A stretch of 64,000 nt of DNA from Allobosea sp. CS1GBMeth4. Lineage in GTDB: Bacteria > Pseudomonadota > Alphaproteobacteria > Rhizobiales > Beijerinckiaceae. The translations under genes and the position numbers were made by a program. This document shows, piece after piece, positions 34,283-43,783 of the stretch (position 1 is the stretch's first letter; each line of letters opens with the position of its first letter). The stretch lies in assembly GCF_900185715.1 (NCBI RefSeq), contig NZ_FYAS01000002.1, forward strand, positions 124,001 to 188,000, given 5' to 3'. Under the pieces are notes generated by a model, which had not been told where the DNA came from, searched no databases, and saw only the letters and a program-made list of their open reading frames with translations.

Positions 34283-35695
34283 GTGATTGTAACGCGACCC
34301 GACCGGAAGAAGACCGCGAGCCGTCTGGTGATGGCCGGCATGCTGGGAGCCCTGACCGGCTCGCCGGCGCTGGCACAGACGATGGATGCGGCGCTCGCGC
34401 GCGCCTATTCGGCCAATCCGACGCTGAACGCGCAGCGCGCAGCGGTGCGCGCGACCAATGAGAACGTGCCGCAGGCGCTCTCGGGCTACCGGCCGCGCAT
34501 CACGGCTTCGGCCGATATCGGTGCCAGCATCACCGAGAGCGACATTCCGGCGGGGGCCCAGGGCGCCACCCACAGCCGCAATGTCTCGCGCTTCAACCCA
34601 CGCGGCGCGGGGCTCCAGGTCGACCAGAACATCTTCGACGGCGGCAAGACCCGCAGCTCCGTCAGCCAGGCCGAATCGCAGGTGCTGGGCGCGCGCGCGA
34701 CTTTGCGCAACACCGAGCAGAACGTTCTGCTCGACGCCGCCACCTCCTATATGAACGTGCTGCGCGACACCGCGATCCTCAATCTCAACCGGAACAACGT
34801 CGAGGTGCTCGAGGAACAGCTGCGCCAGACGCGCGACCGGTTTCAGGTCGGCGAGGTGACGCGCACCGACGTGGCGCAGGCCGAGGCGCGCCTGTCCTCG
34901 GCGCAGTCGCAGGCGATCCTGGCGGAATCCAACCTCAAGACCTCGATCGCACGCTATCGCCAGAATGTCGGGGCGGAACCGAAGCAGCTCGCGCCCGGCC
35001 GCCCGGTCGAGAACCTGATGCCGAAGTCGCTGCCGCGGGCGCTGAGCCTCGCGCTGCAGGGACACCCGGCGATCATCGCGGCGCTGCATGGCGTCGACGC
35101 GGCGGAGCTGCAGGTCAAGGTCACGGAGGCCGATCTCTACCCGACCCTCGGCGTGCGCGGCCTGGTGACGCAGCGCTACGACAACCAGTTCTTCGGCGAC
35201 AACCGCACCTCGGCCAGCGCGGTCGCGACCCTGACGATCCCGATCTATGAAGGCGGCCAGGTCTATTCGCGCACGCGCCAGGCGAAGGAGACGGCCGGGC
35301 AGCGCCGGATCGAGGTTGACACCTCGCGCGACACGGTGCGCGCGGCCGTCGTGTCCGCCTGGGGGGCGCATGAGGCGGCCAAGGCGCAGATCAGCTCCGC
35401 GCAAGCTCAGGTTCAGGCCGCCGAGACCGCGCTCGCCGGCGTGCGCGAGGAGGCCAAGGTCGGCCAGCGCACCACGCTCGACGTGCTCAACGCCCAGCAG
35501 GAGCTGGTCAGCGCCCGCGCCTCGCTGGTGACGGCGCAGCGCGACCGCGTCGTCGCATCCTACGCCGTCCTGTCCGCGGTCGGACTGCTCTCGGCGGAGA
35601 CACTGAAGCTCAAGGCCGAGCGTTACGACGCCCGCAGGCATTACGACCAGGTCAAGGGCCTGCTCTGGGGCACGCAGACGCCGGACGGCCGCTGA
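34283..35695 (+). CDS. tolC: TolC-family outer-membrane channel
   Basis: 470 residues, GTG start after GAGG. Signal peptide to about residue 32 (ALAQT), then two OEP repeats (MDAALARAYSANPTLNAQRA... and LPRALSLALQGHPAIIAALHG) of long helices and short strands. The conserved VGEVTRTDVAQAEARL and VGQRTTLDVLNAQQEL segments are the equivalent helices of the two halves. It forms the trimeric exit duct for type I secretion or RND efflux. No inner-membrane partner is adjacent. Confidence 0.95.
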   Translation: MIVTRPDRKKTASRLVMAGMLGALTGSPALAQTMDAALARAYSANPTLNAQRAAVRATNENVPQALSGYRPRITASADIGASITESDIPAGAQGATHSRNVSRFNPRGAGLQVDQNIFDGGKTRSSVSQAESQVLGARATLRNTEQNVLLDAATSYMNVLRDTAILNLNRNNVEVLEEQLRQTRDRFQVGEVTRTDVAQAEARLSSAQSQAILAESNLKTSIARYRQNVGAEPKQLAPGRPVENLMPKSLPRALSLALQGHPAIIAALHGVDAAELQVKVTEADLYPTLGVRGLVTQRYDNQFFGDNRTSASAVATLTIPIYEGGQVYSRTRQAKETAGQRRIEVDTSRDTVRAAVVSAWGAHEAAKAQISSAQAQVQAAETALAGVREEAKVGQRTTLDVLNAQQELVSARASLVTAQRDRVVASYAVLSAVGLLSAETLKLKAERYDARRHYDQVKGLLWGTQTPDGR

Positions 35696-35706
35696 GCCGG
35701 CCTGGC

Positions 35707-35730
35707 CGCCGGCGCGGCGCAGCGCCGGCG
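35707..35730 (+). terminator. GC hairpin after tolC
   Basis: CGCCGGCGC and GCGCCGGCG pair as a perfect 9-bp stem with a 6-base loop, 12 bp past the tolC stop. There is no T-tract, so termination would need Rho or be inefficient. Confidence 0.4.
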
Positions 35731-35858
35731 CAACACTCCGGATTTCTCCTGTGGGCCGGCCTCCAGCCGCCTTGCCTGCCGGTTTCCCGGTGAAATACTC
35801 ATCATGCGGGGCGCGCTGATTCCATGGGCGCTCCATGAGTCGAGTGACCGGAATCAGC

Positions 35859-36434
35859 ATGAGCGCGCAGCCCAAGGCCAATGAACCCTCGATGGAGGAA
35901 ATCCTCGCCTCCATCCGGCGGATCATCGCCGATGACGAGAAGCCTGCCGCGCCACCGGAGGAGGCCGCTCCGGAGCCCGCCGCGCTCGCGCCTCAGCCGC
36001 AGCCCGAGCCGGTCGAGGACGATGTGCTCGATCTCGGCGCCGAGGCCGAGCGCATCGAGGAACCGGCGCCCGAGCCGGCCGCGGAGCCGGCCGACGATAT
36101 CGATTTCGCCGAGCCGCAGGCCGCGGCCCCCGTCGAGCCCGCACCCGAGCCGGTTCAGCCCGAGGCTTTCGTTCCGCCGCCGCCGGCGCCGCCCCAGCCC
36201 GCCCCGGTGGACATGACCGCGCTGATCTCGGACCAGACCGGCGCCGCCGTGCAGAGCGCCTTCGGCGCGCTCGCCAACACCGTGCTCAGCAACAATGCGC
36301 GCACGCTGGAGGATCTGGTCAAGGACATGCTGAAGCCGATGCTCAAGACCTGGCTCGACGACAATCTGCCGTCGATGGTCGAGCGCCTGGTCCGCGCCGA
36401 GATCGAGCGCGTCGCCCGCGGCGGACGGCGCTGA
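35859..36434 (+). CDS. popZ: PopZ-like cell-pole organising protein (DUF2497)
   Basis: 191 residues from MSAQPKANEPSMEEIL; ATG 35835 is an alternative. The N-terminal helix EPSMEEILASIRRIIADDE, a long acidic Pro/Glu/Ala linker (about 25-120) and the C-terminal oligomerisation region (NARTLEDLVKDMLKPMLKTW...LVRAEIERVARGGRR) are the full PopZ layout. PopZ forms a polymeric hub at the cell pole that tethers ParB and regulators. Placement just before valS is common in the order. Confidence 0.93.
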   Translation: MSAQPKANEPSMEEILASIRRIIADDEKPAAPPEEAAPEPAALAPQPQPEPVEDDVLDLGAEAERIEEPAPEPAAEPADDIDFAEPQAAAPVEPAPEPVQPEAFVPPPPAPPQPAPVDMTALISDQTGAAVQSAFGALANTVLSNNARTLEDLVKDMLKPMLKTWLDDNLPSMVERLVRAEIERVARGGRR

Positions 36435-36523
36435 GTAGCGCATCGCCCCGCCCGCCTGCCGCGGACGGGGCTTCTGATCTTATCCTAACGCAGATCGCAG
36501 CCGTCGGCCGCGAAACGGCCGGC

Positions 36524-36736
36524 TCACCGGCGCGACCTTCGCTCCCGCAGCGGAGAGCGGAAGGCGCCGCCTTCATTCAGGCTCTGGATGGCGTAGCCGG
36601 CGAGCGCCATCAGCGCGGTCTGCGGGCCCAGCCGCGCGACCAGAAGCTGCAATCCCAGCGACAGGGGGCGGGGATAGCGGCCGGATGCCGCCTCCGACGC
36701 GACCCAGGCGCCGACGAGATGGACGAGAAGCCTCAT
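36524..36736 (-). CDS. Small hypothetical protein
   Basis: 70 residues with AGGAG 9 bases before the ATG. Hydrophobic N-terminal half (MRLLVHLVGAWVASEAASGR; LGLQLLVARLGPQTALMALAGYAIQSL) and a basic tail. It begins 12 bp after the PNPOx-like gene stop on the same strand, so likely co-transcribed. Unknown function. Confidence 0.55.
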   Translation of the reverse strand: MRLLVHLVGAWVASEAASGRYPRPLSLGLQLLVARLGPQTALMALAGYAIQSLNEGGAFRSPLRERRSRR

Positions 36737-36748
36737 CGTCTGGTCTCC

Positions 36749-37234
36749 TCAGAGCAGGACTTTGCGGTTGCTGCCGAGATCGGGCCGCGTCCCGGTGACG
36801 GCGGCCGCCGCCATCTTGACCGTGGTGACGATCTTGCCGGGGCTGTCCCAGAACTCGGCCAAGGTGGGCCGCACCTTGAGGATGCGGATGTTCGGGTCGT
36901 CCTTGCTCTCCCAGAAGGCGCGCGCCGCCGTCGACCAGAGCTCGGCGACGCGGGCGCGATCGTCGAGCAGGTTGGCGGTGCCGGAGACCGAGACATAGCT
37001 CTGCGCGCCGCTGCCGGCGAAGCACAGGCAGACGTTCTCGTTGATCTCGATCTCGTCGTCCTTGTGGGCGCGCAGATCGGTCAGGAAGTAGATCGCATCC
37101 TCGTCGCGGCGCGGATGAGCGCTCATCGGGCGGCCGCGCAGGACCTCGCCGCCATCGTCATGGCTGACGAGCATGCACAGGCCGATCTCCTCGATCAGCT
37201 CCCAGACGCGGTCCCGATCCCTCTTGCGGGTCAT
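36749..37234 (-). CDS. Pyridoxamine 5'-phosphate oxidase-fold (general stress 26-like) protein
   Basis: 161 residues from MTRKRDRDRVWELIEEIG, with GAGGAG upstream; the longer frame covers the divergent valS promoter. The split-barrel flavin fold is indicated by LCMLVSHDDGGEVLRGRPMSA, DAIYFLTDLRAHKDDEI and SYVSVSGTANLLDD. The family binds FMN or F420; the stress-protein subgroup has no defined substrate. Confidence 0.87.
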   Translation of the reverse strand: MTRKRDRDRVWELIEEIGLCMLVSHDDGGEVLRGRPMSAHPRRDEDAIYFLTDLRAHKDDEIEINENVCLCFAGSGAQSYVSVSGTANLLDDRARVAELWSTAARAFWESKDDPNIRILKVRPTLAEFWDSPGKIVTTVKMAAAAVTGTRPDLGSNRKVLL

Positions 37235-37439
37235 GGTCGGCTCCTCTTGCAGTCTTGTTCCCAACTGCGGAGCAGCGGCCGAGGTTCCACGCGGCGCAGG
37301 CGAGGGGCCTCGGGCGCGCCGGCGCATCGAAGTCGTTGACGCGGGGCCGTCGCATGCGCTCTTAAGGCCGCAGACCTTTTGGCTTTCGTTTTTCGCGGCC
37401 GGGGCAGGCTCCCCGGCCGTTCGACGTTCGAGCAGAGCG

Positions 37440-40268
37440 ATGATGGACAAGACATTCGAGCCGGCCGCCGTCGAGGCGCGCATCAGCAAGGCCTGGGAGG
37501 AGGCGGACGCCTTCAAGGCCGGGCGCGGAGCGGCACCCGGGGCCGAGCCCTATTGCATCGTGATCCCGCCGCCGAACGTCACCGGTTCGCTGCATATGGG
37601 CCACGCGCTCAACAACACGCTGCAGGACGTGCTCTGCCGCTTCGAGCGCCTGCGCGGCAAGGACGTGCTCTGGCAGCCGGGCACCGACCATGCCGGCATC
37701 GCGACGCAGATGGTGGTCGAGCGCAAGCTCGCCGCCGAGAACAAGACCGACCGGCGGTCGATGGGGCGCGAGGCCTTCCTGGCCGAGGTCTGGAAGTGGA
37801 AAGAGGAGTCGGGCGGGACGATCGTCAACCAGCTCAAGCGCCTCGGCGCCTCCTGCGACTGGTCGCGCGAGCGCTTCACCATGGACGAGGGGCTCTCGGC
37901 CGCCGTTCTCAAGGTCTTCGTCGGGCTGCACAAGCAGGGGCTGATCTACCGCGCCAAGCGGCTGGTGAACTGGGATCCGAAATTCCAGACGGCGATTTCC
38001 GACCTCGAGGTGGTCCAGGTCGAAAAGACCGGCACGTTCAAATGGCAGCGCGGCGGCGAGGAGGCGTTCGACGCCGCCAGGCTGGAGAAGGCGCTGGCGA
38101 AGGACCCGAACGGCCATCTCTACTACTTCGACTACCCGATCGAGGGCGCGGCCTACGATCCGGAGAACCCTGCGACCTACATCACCGTCGCGACGACCCG
38201 GCCGGAGACGATGCTGGGCGACACCGGCGTCGCGGTGCATCCGGAGAACGAGAGGCTCAAGAGCCTGATCGGCCGGAACGCGGTGCTGCCGCTGGTCGGC
38301 CGGGTCATCCCGATCTTCGGCGACGACTATGCCGATCCGGAGAAGGGCACCGGCGCGGTCAAGATCACGCCGGCGCACGATTTCAACGACTTCGATGTCG
38401 GCAAGCGCAATTCCCTCCGAGTCGTCAACATCCTGGACGGGGAAGCTCGCATCCTGATTCAGGAGAATGCCGAGTTCCTGGAGGGCGCCGCGCCGGAAGG
38501 CGAGACGCTGGCGCTGCATGGCCTCGACCGCTTCGCCGCGCGCAAGGCCGTGGTCGGGCTGATGGCGGCGCGCGGGCTCCTGCGCAAGGTCGAGCCGAAC
38601 ACCCACACCGTGCCGCATGGCGACCGCTCGGACGTGGTGATCGAGCCTTGGCTGACCGACCAATGGTATGTCGACGTCCAGCCGCTGGCGCAGCGCGCGC
38701 TCGCGGCGGTCAGGGACGGCAAGACCAGGATCACGCCGGAGAGCTGGACCAGGACCTATAATGACTGGCTCGAGAACATCGAGCCCTGGTGCGTCTCGCG
38801 CCAGCTCTGGTGGGGCCACCAGATCCCGGCCTGGTACGGGCCGGACGGCGAGTGCTTCGTCGCCGAATCCGAGGCCGGCGCGCAGGCCCTGGCGCTGGCC
38901 CATTACGGCGACCCGGTCGAGCTCAAGCGCGACGAGGACGTGCTCGACACCTGGTTCTCCTCGGCGCTATGGCCGTTCTCGACCCTGGGCTGGCCGGAGG
39001 AGACGCCGGAGCTCAAGCGCTATTACCCGACCGCGACCCTGGTCACGGCCTTCGATATCATCTTCTTCTGGGTCGCCCGGATGATGATGATGGGCCTCAA
39101 CTTCATGGGCGAGGTGCCGTTCCGCGACGTCTACATCCACGCCATCGTTCGCGACGAAAAGGGCGCGAAGATGTCGAAGTCGAAGGGCAACGTCATCGAT
39201 CCGCTGGTGCTGGTCGACAAATACGGGGCGGATGCGCTGCGCTTCACGCTCTCGGCGATGGCGGCGCAGGGGCGCGACATCAAGCTCGCGACCTCGCGCG
39301 TCGAGGGCTATCGCAATTTCGCGACGAAGATCTGGAACGCGGCGCGCTTCGCCGAGATCAATGGCTGCCTGCGGGCGGAGGGGTTCGATCCGGCCACGGC
39401 CAGGCTGCCGCTCAATCGCTGGATTCTGTCCGAGGCGGCGCGCACGGCCGAGGCGGTCGCCGCCGGCATCGAAAGCTTCAAGTTCAACGAGGCGGCGGAC
39501 GCGGCCTATCGCTTCGTCTGGGGCCAGTTCTGCGACTGGTATCTCGAACTGTCGAAGCCGGTTCTGCAGGCCGAGGAGCTCGACGCGGCCGGCACCGCGG
39601 CGCGGGCGGAGACGCAGGCGACGGTCGCCCATGTCATCGACCTGATCTGCCAGCTGCTGCACCCGTTCATGCCGTTCCTGACCGAGGAGCTCTGGGCGCA
39701 GAAGGCCAATGCCGGGGCGCCCCGCGCCGTGCCGGCCGGCGAGGCGGGCCTGGTCTGCCTGACGCGCTGGCCGGAGCTGTCGGCGCTGGTCGACGAGACG
39801 GCGGAGGCCGAGATCGGCTTCGTGGTCGACCTGATCTCCGACATCCGCTCGATCCGTTCCGAGACCAATGTCCCGGGCGGAACGCAGGTGCCGCTGGTGC
39901 TGGTCAAGGCGAGCGCGGCGACGAGGGCGGCGGTCGAGGTCTGGGCCCCGATGATCGAGCGGCTGGCGCGGCTCTCCGCGATCGAGTTCGCCGAGGAGGC
40001 GCCGGGCCAGTCGGCCCAGATCATCGTGCGCGGCGAGGTGGCGGCGCTGCCGCTCGCCGGCATCATCGACCTCGACGCCGAGCGGGCGCGCCTCACCAGG
40101 GAGCTCGGCAAGCTCGACCAGGACATCGCCGCCGTCGATCGCAAGCTCGGCAATCCGGACTTCATGGCGCGGGCGCCGGAGGAGATCGTCGAGGAGAACC
40201 GCGAGCGCAAGGCCGCCGCCGAGGCGCGCAAGCTCAAGATCATGGAGGCGCTCGAGCGGCTCCGCTGA
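37440..40268 (+). CDS. valS: Valyl-tRNA synthetase
   Basis: 942 residues from MMDKTFEPAAVEARI (ATG ATG). Class I motifs: HIGH-type PPNVTGSLHMGHALN at about 40-54 and KMSKS in GAKMSKSKGNVID near 578. The editing (CP1) domain has TTRPETMLGDTGVAVHP, the anticodon-binding domain follows, and the C-terminal coiled coil (LTRELGKLDQDIAAVDRKLGN) is complete. Length is normal. Charges tRNA-Val in the cytoplasm. Confidence 0.98.
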   Translation: MMDKTFEPAAVEARISKAWEEADAFKAGRGAAPGAEPYCIVIPPPNVTGSLHMGHALNNTLQDVLCRFERLRGKDVLWQPGTDHAGIATQMVVERKLAAENKTDRRSMGREAFLAEVWKWKEESGGTIVNQLKRLGASCDWSRERFTMDEGLSAAVLKVFVGLHKQGLIYRAKRLVNWDPKFQTAISDLEVVQVEKTGTFKWQRGGEEAFDAARLEKALAKDPNGHLYYFDYPIEGAAYDPENPATYITVATTRPETMLGDTGVAVHPENERLKSLIGRNAVLPLVGRVIPIFGDDYADPEKGTGAVKITPAHDFNDFDVGKRNSLRVVNILDGEARILIQENAEFLEGAAPEGETLALHGLDRFAARKAVVGLMAARGLLRKVEPNTHTVPHGDRSDVVIEPWLTDQWYVDVQPLAQRALAAVRDGKTRITPESWTRTYNDWLENIEPWCVSRQLWWGHQIPAWYGPDGECFVAESEAGAQALALAHYGDPVELKRDEDVLDTWFSSALWPFSTLGWPEETPELKRYYPTATLVTAFDIIFFWVARMMMMGLNFMGEVPFRDVYIHAIVRDEKGAKMSKSKGNVIDPLVLVDKYGADALRFTLSAMAAQGRDIKLATSRVEGYRNFATKIWNAARFAEINGCLRAEGFDPATARLPLNRWILSEAARTAEAVAAGIESFKFNEAADAAYRFVWGQFCDWYLELSKPVLQAEELDAAGTAARAETQATVAHVIDLICQLLHPFMPFLTEELWAQKANAGAPRAVPAGEAGLVCLTRWPELSALVDETAEAEIGFVVDLISDIRSIRSETNVPGGTQVPLVLVKASAATRAAVEVWAPMIERLARLSAIEFAEEAPGQSAQIIVRGEVAALPLAGIIDLDAERARLTRELGKLDQDIAAVDRKLGNPDFMARAPEEIVEENRERKAAAEARKLKIMEALERLR

Positions 40269-40483
40269 GCCGCTCCGCAATCCCGACACGAATCCGTCGC
40301 GCATTCGACGCCGGGATGCGCGATGGACTCCGGAGCTGCATCCGGTCGGCCTGCGGTGCAAGCCGATCGGAACGGGCTCTAGCCCAAGAGAATCTCTGGC
40401 CTGATCGCGCCAGATGGATTAATGCATGGGACGCAGGGCCGCCCTGCAACCGGCGCGAGAACCCAGGATCGGTTTTTCACTTC

Positions 40484-41065
40484 ATGCTCAAGCGTGCTTA
40501 TGACTGGTGCGTTTCGTACGCGTCCCACCCGGCTGCGCCCTGGCTGCTCTTCGCCATCACCTTCATCGAAAGCTCGGTGAGCCCGCTGCCGCCGATCCCA
40601 CTGCTGATCCCGATGTGCATCGCGCGGCCCGACCGGGCCTGGTTCTATGCCGGCGTCTGCTCGCTGGGCGCGGTCACCGGCGGCTATCTCGGCTATGCGA
40701 TCGGCGCGCTGCTCTATGAGTCGGTCGGCGCCTGGCTGATCGGCATCTACGGCCTGCAGGAGAAGGCGGCGCACCTGATCCACACCTCGCAGGACTACTG
40801 GTTCTGGGTGCTGCTGACCAAGGGGCTGACGCCGATCCCGTTCAAGATCGTCACGATCATGTCCGGCTTCCTGCATTTCGACATCTGGAAGTTCACGCTC
40901 GGCATGGTGATCTCGCGCGTCACCTTCTTCGCGATGATCGCGGTCGCGCTGCGCTTCTATGGCGACAACATCCGCATCTTCATCGAGAAGCATTTGCCGA
41001 TGACCGCGCTGGCGCTGGCGGTGGTCGTCATCGGCGGCTTCTTCGTGCTGCCCATGGTGCTCTGA
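40484..41065 (+). CDS. YqaA-type VTT/DedA-fold membrane protein
   Basis: 193 residues with about five hydrophobic segments. It has the DedA/YqaA signature: FIESSVSPLPPIPLLIPM near the start and the re-entrant, Pro-containing LLTKGLTPIPFKIVTIMSGFLHF near 115-137. Members influence membrane lipid or ion homeostasis. Spaced 215 bp from valS, so probably a separate unit. Confidence 0.88.
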   Translation: MLKRAYDWCVSYASHPAAPWLLFAITFIESSVSPLPPIPLLIPMCIARPDRAWFYAGVCSLGAVTGGYLGYAIGALLYESVGAWLIGIYGLQEKAAHLIHTSQDYWFWVLLTKGLTPIPFKIVTIMSGFLHFDIWKFTLGMVISRVTFFAMIAVALRFYGDNIRIFIEKHLPMTALALAVVVIGGFFVLPMVL

Positions 41066-41302
41066 GAGCCTTCGGAGGCACCAGGCAGCCCTCGTTCCGG
41101 AAGGCCGCGCGGGCGGCCGCCCGGCGAATGAAGGCCGGGGGGACGCGCCGGGCCCGGGCGAAGACACGTCAGACCGCCACATTCCGTCGAGAGACCGGTC
41201 GCACGCCGCTGACCTTTCGGGCGGCGCCGCCTTATGGTCGTGCGGGGACGATGCAGCGGTGGAGGGTTCGATGCGGCTGCGCCAAGGACCGGAGCGCGGA
41301 GA

Positions 41303-42247
41303 ATGAGCGTCCGCCGTCCCGATCTCGCCAGGCTCGATTTCGCCCATTTCGCCCGGCAGTTCGACCGCTGCCTGCGCCAGGACCGGGTCATCGCCTTCTC
41401 GCAGTGGCGCGACATCGTCGCGGCGGTGCCTCCCGACCTGCAGGATTTCTTCTGGCGCGTCGTCGAGGTGAATCTCAGCCCGGCCGGCGAAGCGCGGCTG
41501 CGCAGCCTGCGTGACTGGCGCGGCTTCTACGGCGAGATCCTCGACGCCCGCTTCCGGCGACCCTCGGCCGACCGGCCGCAATTCCGGACGCCGAAGCAGG
41601 CATTCGATTCCTATTCGGCGATCTTCTGGCGTTTCGGCTCGGCGCAGGCGCGCTTCGACCTCGCCTTCGGCCGCCTCGTCCTCCTGGCGCTGCGCAAGGA
41701 GAGCAGCACCATCGCCAACCATGGCAAGGGTTCCTATGACGACCTCGTCGTGGTGATGCGCCGGACCGGGCGCTTCCGCGAGCTCTCGACCTTTCCGATC
41801 TGCACCGAGCCGGGCGCGCAGTATTCGCAGCGTGCGGGCAGCGGCGACAAGCGCTACAAGGGCGTGAAGTTCAGCAAGGCCGACGGCGTCGACGTCAACA
41901 ATGACCGCATCAAGGATGCCGGCCGGCTGATCGAGGGCACCTACCAGTATTTCGAGAAGAAGGGCGGCTTCCTCGGCGACCGGGCCTTCCAGGTGAAGAC
42001 GACGCAGGTCGCCGAGCGCGACACCGATGGCGACGGGCGCTTCACGCAGGACGACAAGAGCCGCATCGACACGAAAGGGGCGGGGACCAGCATGTACATC
42101 CACCGCGGCGGGGCGGACACGGTCCTCGAGCCAAACACCTGGTCGGCCGGCTGCCAGACCGTGCCGAAGAACCGCTATCCGACCTTCCTCAAGGCGGTCG
42201 GCAAGCCCAGCGCCTTCTATTATGTGCTGGTCAATGCAGCGTCGTGA
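41303..42247 (+). CDS. L,D-transpeptidase-like protein with an EF-hand-like loop
   Basis: 314 residues from MSVRRPDLARL, with GCGGAGA before the ATG. I do not recognise the full architecture. The C-terminal part has MYIHRGG...NTWSAGCQTVPKNRYP, an HxGG / SxGCQT arrangement like the His and Cys of L,D-transpeptidase-type active sites. Just before it DTDGDGRFTQDD resembles an EF-hand calcium loop. No signal peptide is visible, odd for a wall enzyme. The next gene (exported, SH3-like) overlaps it by 14 bp and may be a partner. Confidence 0.6.
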   Translation: MSVRRPDLARLDFAHFARQFDRCLRQDRVIAFSQWRDIVAAVPPDLQDFFWRVVEVNLSPAGEARLRSLRDWRGFYGEILDARFRRPSADRPQFRTPKQAFDSYSAIFWRFGSAQARFDLAFGRLVLLALRKESSTIANHGKGSYDDLVVVMRRTGRFRELSTFPICTEPGAQYSQRAGSGDKRYKGVKFSKADGVDVNNDRIKDAGRLIEGTYQYFEKKGGFLGDRAFQVKTTQVAERDTDGDGRFTQDDKSRIDTKGAGTSMYIHRGGADTVLEPNTWSAGCQTVPKNRYPTFLKAVGKPSAFYYVLVNAAS

Positions 42248-42908
42248 CGCCCTCGGCCTGATCGCCGCTCTTCTGCTCGCAGCCCCCGGAGCGCGGGCGC
42301 AGCCGGACGGCGTCGCGCCGGCGCCGGCCGGGCAGGTCGCCTGCTCCTTCGGCGCCTTCGTCAGCGAGACCGATCCGCAGGGGCTCAATGTCCGCGCCGG
42401 CCCGGGCACGAGCCACAGGGTGGTCGGCACGCTGCCGCCGGTGAAGCTCAGCGGCGACGATCCGCCGGTGCGCGCCATGGTCGAGGTCGAGGTCAGCGCC
42501 GGCGCCAATGGCTGGTTCAGGATCGCCAAAGCGCGCGACAACGAGCTTCTGACCGAGGCGGCGCCGCGCCCGATGTTCAAGGGCTCGGGCTGGGTGAGCG
42601 GGCGCAAGCTGACGGTGAAGTCGCAGGCGACGGCCGGCCGGCAGAGGCCGGATGCCAGGGCGGCCGCCATCCTCTCCGGCCAGGACGGCATGGGCTTCGA
42701 CGGCGACGCCTTCGTCCGGAACGGCCGGCTCCTCGGCTGCAGCGGACGATGGGCGCTGGTCGAATACGGGCCGTTCCCGGCGGGCAGCGAGGTTCTGTCA
42801 GGCCTCGCGATCGAGCCGGCCGCCAGGGCGGGGGCGGAGGCCGGCCGCTTCCGCGCCTGGGTCGACCGCATCTGCGCGACGCAGGAGACGAGCTGCGACG
42901 GCGGCTGA
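42234..42908 (+). CDS. Exported SH3-like domain protein
   Basis: 224 residues. Signal peptide MQRRDALGLIAALLLAAPGARA, then a bacterial SH3 segment GLNVRAGPGTSHRVVGTLPPV near 50-70 and a second, SH3-like half with WVSGRKLTVKSQA. Four cysteines in the mature part. SH3_3 domains usually bind peptidoglycan. It overlaps the preceding L,D-transpeptidase-like gene by 14 bp, so co-expression is expected. Confidence 0.72.
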   Translation: MQRRDALGLIAALLLAAPGARAQPDGVAPAPAGQVACSFGAFVSETDPQGLNVRAGPGTSHRVVGTLPPVKLSGDDPPVRAMVEVEVSAGANGWFRIAKARDNELLTEAAPRPMFKGSGWVSGRKLTVKSQATAGRQRPDARAAAILSGQDGMGFDGDAFVRNGRLLGCSGRWALVEYGPFPAGSEVLSGLAIEPAARAGAEAGRFRAWVDRICATQETSCDGG

Positions 42909-42920
42909 GAGCGCGATCGC

Positions 42921-43074
42921 CTCCCTCTCCCCTTGCGGGAGAGGGCCGGGGTAGGGGGCGCGCGACGCTGATCATGAGCGTTCCGCGACGCTTTCCGAAG
43001 CTTTCAAGAGCTGTGCCCCCCCTCATCCGTCTCGGCTTCGCCGAGCCACCTTCTCCCGCAAGGGGAGAAGGGAG
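42921..43074. repeat. Large imperfect inverted repeat between genes
   Basis: Left arm CCCTCTCCCCTTGCGGGAGA, centre GTTCCGCGACGCTTTCCGAA, right arm CTTCTCCCGCAAGGGGAGAA. The outer arms can pair over about 20 bp and each also folds alone. It fills the gap between two converging genes and has the same build as the elements at 22100, 24808 and 58588. Confidence 0.75.
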
Positions 43075-43081
43075 GCGCGCG

Positions 43082-43690
43082 CTATCGCTTGCGGAACACC
43101 ACGCTGAGATTGTTCGCCGGCATCGCCGTGACCTGCGGCTCGCCCAAGCCGGCGGCGGCGGCGAGCTCGGCCACGGCCTCGAGCTCGCGCAGGCCCCATT
43201 TCGGATTGCGCCGGCGCAGGCTGTCGTCGAAGACGGCGTTGCTGGGGGCGAGCGGCACGCCGCCCTGGCGATAGGGGCCGTAGAGATAGAGCGGGCCGCC
43301 GGCCGGCAGGAGCCGCGCCGCCTGCCGGATCAGCCCCTCCGTCGCCGCCCAGGGCGAGATGTGGACCATGTTGATGCAGAGAACCGCCTCGGCCCGGGCG
43401 ACCGGCCAATCCCGGGCGGTGGCATCGAGGCGGATGGCCGGGCGCAGATTGGGCAGGCCGCTCTCCGCCGCCCAGGCGTCGATGCTGGCGAGCGCCGCGG
43501 GGTCGGGGTCGCTCGGCTGGAAGACGAGGCCGGGGAAGGCGGCGGCGAAATGGACGGCGTGCTCGCCGGAGCCGCTCGCGACCTCGAGCACCAGGCCGCT
43601 GGCCGGCAGGACCTCGCTCAGCACGGCCAGGATCGGCTCGCGATTGCGCTGCGTCGCCGGAGCGAATTGGCGGGAATCGTCCTGGGGCAT
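43082..43690 (-). CDS. DUF938 SAM-dependent methyltransferase-like protein
   Basis: 202 residues. SAM-binding motif [17 protein letters not shown] at about 33-49, then [14 protein letters not shown] (acidic end of strand 2) and [15 protein letters not shown]. The start [13 protein letters not shown] is typical for DUF938. A human relative exists, but no substrate is known. Cytoplasmic. Confidence 0.9.
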   Translation of the reverse strand: MPQDDSRQFAPATQRNREPILAVLSEVLPASGLVLEVASGSGEHAVHFAAAFPGLVFQPSDPDPAALASIDAWAAESGLPNLRPAIRLDATARDWPVARAEAVLCINMVHISPWAATEGLIRQAARLLPAGGPLYLYGPYRQGGVPLAPSNAVFDDSLRRRNPKWGLRELEAVAELAAAAGLGEPQVTAMPANNLSVVFRKR

Positions 43691-43783
43691 CGCCTTCTCC
43701 CATCGCGTTCGACCGTCGATGCGTTATAAGCGGCGCAGAAGCAGGCCGATACAGAGTGCGGCGCTGCAGCTCCCGAGCCGGTT

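Noticed and set aside
34223-35926. 567-residue minus-strand frame opposite tolC
   Set aside because: Antisense shadow with low-complexity Arg/Leu/Asp content.
38789-40480. Long plus-strand frame through the second half of valS
   Set aside because: It is out of frame with valS; only its last part, after ATG 40484, is a real gene (YqaA type).
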